NCBI GenBank assembly: GCA_964423615.1
Contig: CAYRFQ010000175.1
Span: 1-8,499, forward strand
DNA from: CAYRFQ01 sp964423615
GTDB taxonomy: Bacteria; Planctomycetota; Planctomycetia; Gemmatales; Gemmataceae
Length of the DNA: 8,499 nucleotides
Reading direction: 5' to 3'
The position numbers were made by a program, and so were the translations under genes. Each line of letters starts with the position of its first letter. Positions within the stretch are counted from its first letter, which is position 1. A model generated the notes under the pieces. The model saw only the letters and a program-made list of their open reading frames with translations, did no database searches and was not told where the DNA came from. Shown one piece after another: positions 1 to 5,624 of the stretch.

Positions 1-80
1 AAAATTCAAAATCGATAGTGATCAAACGTTTACAAATTTTTGCGAACGTTCAGTTACAAGAGTGTGCGTTTTTTAATTTC

Positions 81-111
81 TTGACACTTTTTTTTCAACT
101 CGTGTAAGAAT
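81..111 (+). promoter_or_regulatory. candidate sigma70-type promoter for the G8/esterase gene
   Basis: A perfect TTGACA lies at 81-86. Downstream, a TG dinucleotide at 103-104 precedes AAGAAT at 106-111, giving an extended -10-like element with a 19-base spacer, longer than the usual 17. The flanks are T-rich. It would leave a 5' untranslated leader of roughly 165 bases before the ATG at 285. The -35 match is good, but the -10 matches only four of six consensus bases and planctomycete promoters are poorly defined, so this is only a candidate. Nothing else recognisable was seen in positions 1-270. Confidence 0.3.
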
Positions 112-271
112 TCCCGCATCCGCGTCCAATTAACTTACAGAATTTGCAATTCTTGTCTGCGGCATGTTCCGCTAACCGCTTTGATTGAGTTAGTTGGTGT
201 GCAAGCAATCGGGTAGCGCTGCGTTCACAGACACATAAATCACGACATGTCATTTGTTTTCCAACTACAGC

Positions 272-277
272 AAGGAG
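272..277 (+). promoter_or_regulatory. Shine-Dalgarno of the G8/esterase gene
   Basis: AAGGAG at 272-277 lies 7 bases before the ATG at 285. It fixes this ATG as the start. The predicted N-terminus (basic residues, then the planctomycete LLEARAVPS motif) agrees. Confidence 0.85.
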
Positions 278-284
278 AAGAGTC

Positions 285-3200
285 ATGTTTGCTCAATGGG
301 TTCGTCGTGTGTTTCAAGGCTATCACAATCCGATCAGTAACCGACAGAAATCAAAAAATGCCCGCCATCGCTTACACTTGGAGCTATTGGAAGCTAGAGC
401 TGTCCCATCGTCCAGTCCGATGTCAATGATGGGAGCCCCCAATGCAGATATGCCTGCCATCATGGAGTCTGGCATGAATGATCATGCTCAGCACATGAAT
501 ATGTCTGGGTCGATGGACGGCCATGCAAACATCTCTTCCGATCACATGGCCTTGATGGCTTTGGTTAACCCTGCAGATGCAACCAATACCGTGGTCGCTT
601 CTGGTAACTGGTCGGATCCCAGCATCTGGTCAAACGGAGCATTACCTACCGACACTGCCCGCATTGTTATTCCACAGGGGATGACCCTGACAGTGGATTC
701 CGTGATCACACAGGAATTCAAAACGATTCGGATCGATGGCACCTTGCGGTTTGCCCCGAACGTGAACACGGAACTTCGTGTTGATACGATTGTCAGTTCC
801 ACAACCGGTCGATTGGAAATGGGAACCGCAGCCAACCCAATCAACCCCAATGTCACCTCTCGAATTGTATTCGCCGATGACGGTGCGATTGATCGGAATT
901 GGGATCCTTCGCAAATTAGCCGGGGTGCAGTTCTGATGGGGCCTGTGGAAATTGTTGGTGCCAGAACCACCCATCAAGTATCCCTGGCAGCCTATCCCAC
1001 GGCCGGCGCAACCACCTTGGAATTGAATCACGGTCCGGACGGTTGGAATGTTAATGATGAGATCGTCATCACTGGCACTCAGGGCTCAACCAGTGATGAA
1101 GTCCGGCTCATACGAGCTATTAATGGAACCACGGTAACCCTGAATCAGGCACTGCAACTCGACCATATTCCACCAAAATCGAATCTGAATGTTTACGTCG
1201 CGAACACAACTCGCAACGTGCAATTCTCGTCGGAGAACAACGCGGTTGATCGCCGCGGTCACATCATGTTCATGCACAATCAGAACGTGAATGTGAGCAA
1301 TGCGGAATTTCGTGATCTCGGCCGAACCGACAAAACTCGCGAACTAGATGATGTGAATTTCAACTTCGACCGAAACGCAGTCGGCAATAAGACGAGTGCG
1401 CGTGTCGTGTTCACGACGACGGAAGGGCCGGCCACGAACATCCGCGGTCGTTATGCGATCCACTTCCATCGCAGCGGCACCGATCCGAGCCGCACGCCTG
1501 CAGTCATCAGAGGAAGTACCGTGGTGGGTAGCCCAGGTTGGGGTTTCGTGAATCACTCATCTAATGTGGACATGATCAACAATGTCGCCTACGGCGTTCA
1601 CGGAGCTTCGTTCTACACCGAAGCTGGCGACGAGATCGGTTCGATGGTAGGGAATATCGCGATTCGTACGGTGAACCCCAAATTCCGGCTGCAAGACAAC
1701 GGGGAAATTTCAGTCGACACGCGCGCCGACGCGCAGGACTTCGGAGTAGATGGTGACGGATTCTGGCTGTCGGGACACCTGGTCAGTATGCGGGACAATA
1801 TTGCTGCGGGAGCGTCGGGGCACGGGATCATCATTTGGAGCGACGGACTGGTTGAGGCCGATCGTGGTCGTGCGACCGTTCGAATCGCAGACATCGAGAA
1901 CGGCCATCTCATCACCGGCCGCGAGACGATTCCGACCTGGTGGGCTCCGCTGGCCGAGATTTCCAATAACGAAGCATCGAATGCCACGATTGGATTCCGG
2001 GCCCGCTACATCCATTCGTACGTTTACCTTGGCGAACCTGGTAGTTCGTTCCATGAGCCGCCCCCACAGGCATACATCGACACGCTCAATCCGACGATTG
2101 ATGGACTGACGGTCTGGGGCACGCGGGACGGAGCTTTGCTGAACTACAACGAGCGGCTGTCGCTGAAGAACTCTCGGTTCGTGGGCATCGGCGATCCGTA
2201 CGTTCGACAGGATGGTACGACGGACACTGGCGTCGGTATCGACATGTATAACTCTGTCAGCCGCGGGCCGGGTGTTGTCGAGAACGTGACGGTCGAAGGA
2301 TTCAACATGGGAATCCTCGCACCCCGTAACGGTGCGTGGCAGATGTCCGACATCCACCTGCGCAATACGACGGATCTGCACATTGAGCAGGCGACGATGG
2401 AACCGCGAACCCTGGATATGACGAACGTCACGTTCGGAGCGCTGGCCGGAACTGCCGTCGCTGGTAACGAAGGACAACGTCAGAACGTCGTTATGAAAGC
2501 CGACAATGCTGGCCAACAGCCTTTCTGGTTCCTGATGACCGATCAGGTGTCGCTGAACGGTCAGGGACTGTACTTTGATCAACAGGCCGCGACCCATGTA
2601 CCTCTGACGGCCGAGTTGCGCGGGGACTCCAGGGGATCGGTGCCGACAGAGTTTGTCGGTCTGACCAATCAGCAACTGCAGGACACTTACGGGACGTCCT
2701 TCGGAGGGGAGATCACACCCACAGATGCTCAGACGGTCTCCTGGTTGACCAGTGGCGCAGTCGGAAGCCTGGCCCTGTCTGGCCAGACCGATCCACCTCT
2801 TTATGAGCTGCGGGAAAGCGAAACGATTGATGTTGTGAGCCTGGGAACGCTGACGAACTTCGATCCCAGCCAATTGCAAACCGGTATTCCATCCGATGAA
2901 GAAGGTGAAGAGCCCAGCGACGAAGGACCTGGCGACGAAAGACCTGGCGACGAAGGACCTGGTGACGAAGGACCCGAGGGCATCAACGTCCAGGTCACGA
3001 CGGGTGTCGAGTATGGGCAGGCCCTGCTCAATGGCAGCCTCACTCCACTAATGCTCGACTTCTATCAGCCGACTTCAGAATCCGAGGCACCTCGACCGCT
3101 TATCGTGATGATCCACGGTGGTGGTTATGTCGCTGGCAGCCCGGAAAGCATGTCCGACCTCGCTCTGCGGATGGCCAGCCGCGGCTACGTTGTCGCGTCC

Positions 3201-4616
3201 ATTGGTTACCGGCTGAATGCGGCTGCGGGCGATGCGTCTGAGACATTCGTCACGATGGCCCAGGAAGGGTTGGCAAGATTGAACGTCAGCGCAGAAGACC
3301 TGCCGCCGGTGTCCGCCACGGCTGTGGGAATGGAAGACGCCGCAACCGCGTTGAACTGGCTCAGCGAGAACGCCTCCGCCTACGGAATCGACAGCAGCCG
3401 CATCGCTCTCTGGGGACGATCTGCCGGAGCGGTCACCGCCCTTCAGAGTGCCTACGGATTCGACGACTACGGCGTCAGCATTCCACAGATCAACGCCGTC
3501 GTGTCCAACGCGGGTGGGCTCGGTGTAGACTCATTGATGGAAGCCGGAGAGGCCTCGCCGTTCATCATCCATGGCACTGACGACGGGATCGTTGGGTACT
3601 CCGAAGCTCAGGAACTGCAGGCTCAGGCCGCGAACGTTGGCGTCCCCATTGTAGTGAAGGCGATCGACGGAGCCGGACATGTCGTCCCGTTAGATCAGGA
3701 AGTCGACGGAGTCACGCTGTTCGACAGTGCCGCCTCGTTCATCGACACAGCTTTGGCCCACTCACCAGAGGCTCCAGGCGACGACAACGAGTCGGACGAA
3801 GGCGATGAAGGGCCCGGTAACGACCATGGCTCAAACGAAGGCGATGAAGGACCCGACGACGTTTCGAACGAAAACGATGACGACATGTCGGAAGATGACG
3901 ACGAGGTAATGGATGACAATGATGAATTAGATGATGGGGACGGTGATGACGAAAATGATGATGACGAGGTAATGGAGGATGAAGATGACGAGATGATGGA
4001 AGAGGGGGACACGGATGAGGACAACATGGAAGAGAACGACCTGGACGACATTTTCGCGGTCCAAGCCAGGTTGATCGGCACTGAGGAATCGGAATATCTG
4101 CAAGGGTTTGAATCGGATGATACACTCACCGGCGGAGGCGGACCGGACGTTTTTGCGATTACCTCCGGCAACGATATCATTACCGATTTCAACCCGGACG
4201 AGGATGTGCTTGATGTCAGTTACTTTAACTTGGCATTTGAAGACTTTTCCGTTTTGACTTCTCTTGAAGCCATCGCAACTAACTCCACCGAGGTCACAGA
4301 AGACGGGGTGCCATTTCTGATCATTGATGTGGCTGGTGAAGAGAGGGATTTTACCACGATTCTCGAAGGAGTTCGTCTATCTGACCTCACTGAAGAAAAT
4401 GTCTTCTTCGGGTTGGATGACACATCCAATCCACCGTTGGAGTTTACCCATGTCCCAGAGGTGACTGTTGAACTCAATGACGGGACCATAGTCAACTTAC
4501 CTGCGCGTGAGTTCGACGAGGATTCAATCGAGGGGATACTCCTCAGCGGAAACAGAGAGGTATTTGAAGCCTATATCAGTGGATTGCTCGGTGGATTTTC
4601 TGAAGGTGATGAGTAA
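285..4616 (+). CDS. Giant surface/secreted protein: G8 domain + parallel beta-helix + alpha/beta-hydrolase (esterase-like) + RTX-like C-terminus
   Basis: This 1443-residue protein starts at an ATG with a good Shine-Dalgarno. Residues 1-45 are basic and end in LLEARAVPSS, the planctomycete surface-protein motif; no classical hydrophobic signal peptide is visible. Residues ~45-95 are rich in Met and His. A G8 domain begins near residue 107 (GNWSDPSIW, then a V-I-P-x-G-x-T-L-T-V-D strand). A parallel beta-helix follows to about residue 770; it includes GRYAIHFHRSG (388-398; H393, H395), the equivalent of the GRYP-[IL]-HFH block of animal CEMIP/TMEM2, which are linked to hyaluronan breakdown. A planctomycete-type LTNQQLQDTYG segment starts at 793. 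After an acidic repeat linker (878-899), residues 900-1158 form an alpha/beta hydrolase resembling BD-FAE/HSL-type esterases: oxyanion HGGG 944-947, nucleophile Ser1046 in GRSAG, Asp1100 in HGTDD, His1132 in GAGH. The triad looks complete. Residues ~1165-1255 are Asp/Glu-rich. Residues 1263-1330 resemble an RTX/serralysin C-terminal unit (GNDIITDFNPDEDVLDVS). A role in deacylating or binding extracellular polysaccharide is inferred; the substrate is unknown. Confidence 0.93.
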   Translation: MFAQWVRRVFQGYHNPISNRQKSKNARHRLHLELLEARAVPSSSPMSMMGAPNADMPAIMESGMNDHAQHMNMSGSMDGHANISSDHMALMALVNPADATNTVVASGNWSDPSIWSNGALPTDTARIVIPQGMTLTVDSVITQEFKTIRIDGTLRFAPNVNTELRVDTIVSSTTGRLEMGTAANPINPNVTSRIVFADDGAIDRNWDPSQISRGAVLMGPVEIVGARTTHQVSLAAYPTAGATTLELNHGPDGWNVNDEIVITGTQGSTSDEVRLIRAINGTTVTLNQALQLDHIPPKSNLNVYVANTTRNVQFSSENNAVDRRGHIMFMHNQNVNVSNAEFRDLGRTDKTRELDDVNFNFDRNAVGNKTSARVVFTTTEGPATNIRGRYAIHFHRSGTDPSRTPAVIRGSTVVGSPGWGFVNHSSNVDMINNVAYGVHGASFYTEAGDEIGSMVGNIAIRTVNPKFRLQDNGEISVDTRADAQDFGVDGDGFWLSGHLVSMRDNIAAGASGHGIIIWSDGLVEADRGRATVRIADIENGHLITGRETIPTWWAPLAEISNNEASNATIGFRARYIHSYVYLGEPGSSFHEPPPQAYIDTLNPTIDGLTVWGTRDGALLNYNERLSLKNSRFVGIGDPYVRQDGTTDTGVGIDMYNSVSRGPGVVENVTVEGFNMGILAPRNGAWQMSDIHLRNTTDLHIEQATMEPRTLDMTNVTFGALAGTAVAGNEGQRQNVVMKADNAGQQPFWFLMTDQVSLNGQGLYFDQQAATHVPLTAELRGDSRGSVPTEFVGLTNQQLQDTYGTSFGGEITPTDAQTVSWLTSGAVGSLALSGQTDPPLYELRESETIDVVSLGTLTNFDPSQLQTGIPSDEEGEEPSDEGPGDERPGDEGPGDEGPEGINVQVTTGVEYGQALLNGSLTPLMLDFYQPTSESEAPRPLIVMIHGGGYVAGSPESMSDLALRMASRGYVVASIGYRLNAAAGDASETFVTMAQEGLARLNVSAEDLPPVSATAVGMEDAATALNWLSENASAYGIDSSRIALWGRSAGAVTALQSAYGFDDYGVSIPQINAVVSNAGGLGVDSLMEAGEASPFIIHGTDDGIVGYSEAQELQAQAANVGVPIVVKAIDGAGHVVPLDQEVDGVTLFDSAASFIDTALAHSPEAPGDDNESDEGDEGPGNDHGSNEGDEGPDDVSNENDDDMSEDDDEVMDDNDELDDGDGDDENDDDEVMEDEDDEMMEEGDTDEDNMEENDLDDIFAVQARLIGTEESEYLQGFESDDTLTGGGGPDVFAITSGNDIITDFNPDEDVLDVSYFNLAFEDFSVLTSLEAIATNSTEVTEDGVPFLIIDVAGEERDFTTILEGVRLSDLTEENVFFGLDDTSNPPLEFTHVPEVTVELNDGTIVNLPAREFDEDSIEGILLSGNREVFEAYISGLLGGFSEGDE
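2916..2975 (+). repeat. Four tandem 15-base units encoding (G/S)DE(G/R)P
   Basis: Units lie at 2916-2930, 2931-2945, 2946-2960 and 2961-2975, with consensus GGCGACGAAGGACCT and one to three differences per unit. They are in frame and encode a linker of (S/G)-D-E-(G/R)-P pentapeptides joining the beta-helix part to the esterase domain. The unit length is a multiple of three, so copy number could change without breaking the reading frame. Related D-E-G-P words recur after the esterase domain near 3796-3860. Confidence 0.9.
3778..4050 (+). repeat. Asp/Glu-rich low-complexity coding segment with an internal duplication
   Basis: This part of the large gene encodes about 90 residues composed mostly of Asp, Glu, Asn, Gly and Met (D-D-D-E-V-M-type words). 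It opens with two G-D-E-G-P copies that echo the linker at 2916-2975. A 20-base block at 3894-3913 recurs at 3957-3976 with one difference, 63 bases (21 codons) apart, pointing to growth by in-frame duplication. The segment is probably disordered and strongly negative, a plausible spacer or low-affinity divalent-cation binder between the esterase and the RTX-like tail. Confidence 0.8.
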
Positions 4617-4689
4617 TTCGCACTCAAGTTTCCAGGAATCATTACTCCTCAACGTGAGTGATTGATCACACAGTCTTGGCAGCGGGTCT

Positions 4690-4717
4690 CGGCCCTCCGG
4701 CTTGCGCCGGAGGGCCG
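4690..4717 (+). terminator. Strong GC-rich hairpin, probable transcription terminator
   Basis: A perfect 12-base-pair stem (4690-4701 with 4706-4717) encloses a TTGC loop, 73 bases after the stop codon of the G8/esterase gene. The downstream sequence (CTTATTACTT) is only moderately T-rich, so it is not a textbook U-tract terminator. Position and stem strength still make termination the best reading. It implies that the downstream surface-protein gene has its own promoter. Confidence 0.75.
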
Positions 4718-5003
4718 CTTATTACTTCTGGATTCTTGACCGCATGGAGAATTGGGCCTGTAGGAATAACCTGTGTAAAACTCTCCACCCCAGCCGCTTG
4801 CAGTGCCATTGTCACTCCGCTCAGCCATGCCGTTGTAGGCCTCATCTTAACCTGATCTTGGGACAGTCTTCAATTACTGGAACTGATAAATATTGGCTGT
4901 TCGGAGGTTCTTTACCCTCAATTCTGACTTCGAACTCAATCACTTGTTGGGAGTCCTGACCTTGTTCATCATTAGGGCTAACCAACAAGAGATTTGTCCT
5001 TCT
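4718..5003. other. Intergenic stretch without a convincing gene
   Basis: No frame here has a start, a Shine-Dalgarno and a recognisable product together. The minus strand is open from 5108 down to 4842; it crosses into repeat R1 and encodes an unrecognised charged peptide (includes VIEFEVRIEGKEPP). That could be a decayed gene tail, but nothing in it identifies a family. A 59-codon minus-strand ORF overlapping the terminator hairpin is taken as chance. Confidence 0.5.
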
Positions 5004-5178
5004 GTCTGATCGACCGGAAGCATAAATTGACGAAAATGCACCGTTCAAGGTAGATTTGAGTGCGCTGAAGACTGCGTCAATGAAACATCTCTGTCTACAT
5101 CGACACAACCGTTGGAACCTTGAGAAATCGACCGCGCCTTGAAGAAAACGCGCTAGCTTCCGCGGTAGAGGCGGACCG
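5004..5178. repeat. Degenerate direct repeat copy R1 (pairs with 7837-8011)
   Basis: This region aligns along its whole length with 7837-8011 in the same orientation; both copies are 175 bases with small internal indels. Exact blocks include 19 bases (5004-5022 = 7837-7855), 29 bases (5052-5080 = 7886-7914), 13 bases (5097-5109 = 7931-7943) and 9 bases at the far end (5170-5178 = 8003-8011). It begins 387 bases after the stop of the first large gene. In one plus-strand frame both copies read VQGRFECAEDCVNET, but R1 soon meets stops, so if it was coding it is broken here. No inverted ends or target-site duplications mark it as an insertion sequence. Confidence 0.85.
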
Positions 5179-5613
5179 AAGCGACATCAATTCGCTCGCA
5201 GAATCCAACTTGTTTGAGGCTCTGCTTTCTGTTGCTGGTCCAAGGTCCCCATCGCACCTGTCTCATTATTACTACTGTCTAAATCAAAAAGACAACAGTT
5301 CTCGCCGCTGAACGTATCGAGATCATCACTGCCCCAGTAGTTCCCGTTCGGAAATTGAGAGAATAACCTGCGTTGTTGGCCGCTCGTCTCGCTGTGCTAA
5401 GTAATCGTAAGCAATTGAATATCAATGATTTACGACAGATGATTTGTGTCTAACCACTTATTTCCACTGCATGAGGTACCCGATTTTCCTCTTTCAACCA
5501 CAAAAAAACTCTCGAATTGGCCCTCCATTCGCAACTCTCCTGAGTCGTACCCAACCAACACAATGTGTTCAACGAGAGACCCCAGTGGTTTGATACCAAC
5601 CACCGATTTCCGC
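5179..5613. other. Leader region of the second surface gene; no intact gene recognised
   Basis: A minus-strand frame is open from 5396 to its stop at 5187-5189 (about 69 codons) but has no ATG. It contains FPNGNYWGSDDLDTFSGENC, which looks protein-like but matches no family I can name. Short dyads (ATTGA-ATA-TCAAT at 5414-5426; AACACA-A-TGTGTT at 5557-5569) could be operators but are within chance expectation. No convincing -35/-10 pair was found, although a promoter is expected here because a terminator separates the two large genes. Confidence 0.4.
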
Positions 5614-5618
5614 AGGAG
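5614..5618 (+). promoter_or_regulatory. Shine-Dalgarno deciding the start at 5625
   Basis: AGGAG at 5614-5618 lies 6 bases before the ATG at 5625. An in-frame ATG exists at 5565, but it lacks this signal and would add 20 residues ahead of the typical basic planctomycete N-terminus. The start at 5625 is therefore preferred. Confidence 0.85.
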
Positions 5619-5624
5619 AGTACC

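Noticed and set aside
542..970. Minus-strand ORF of 142 codons within the 5' part of the large gene
   Set aside because: It is antisense to the G8 domain, with no family match or start signal.
1710..2879. 389-codon minus-strand ORF antisense to the G8/beta-helix coding region
   Set aside because: It lies wholly inside a clearly coding plus-strand domain, has no recognisable motif or ribosome-binding site, and its Arg/Val/His-rich composition is that of a codon-bias shadow.
3695..4192. 165-codon minus-strand Ser/Pro-rich ORF
   Set aside because: It is the complement of the GAC/GAA/GAT-rich acidic linker; poly-Ser is what that composition gives when read backwards.
4658..4959. Two overlapping plus-strand ORFs (65 and 85 codons) over the terminator region
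   Set aside because: They span the hairpin, lack a Shine-Dalgarno and recognisable sequence, and overlap each other in different frames.
5081..5112. Possible dockerin-like word (DVDRDVS ... DAVFSAL) on the minus strand of R1 and R2
   Set aside because: It needs a frameshift between the two halves, the helix spacing does not fit a dockerin, and the surrounding frames contain stops.
5120..5311. 63-codon plus-strand ORF with TTG start overlapping R1
   Set aside because: It has a weak start and no ribosome-binding site, and the frame is not conserved in R2.
5557..5569. AACACA-A-TGTGTT palindrome upstream of the second surface gene
   Set aside because: A 6+6 dyad in an AT-rich leader is within chance expectation, with no second copy or promoter overlap to support an operator.
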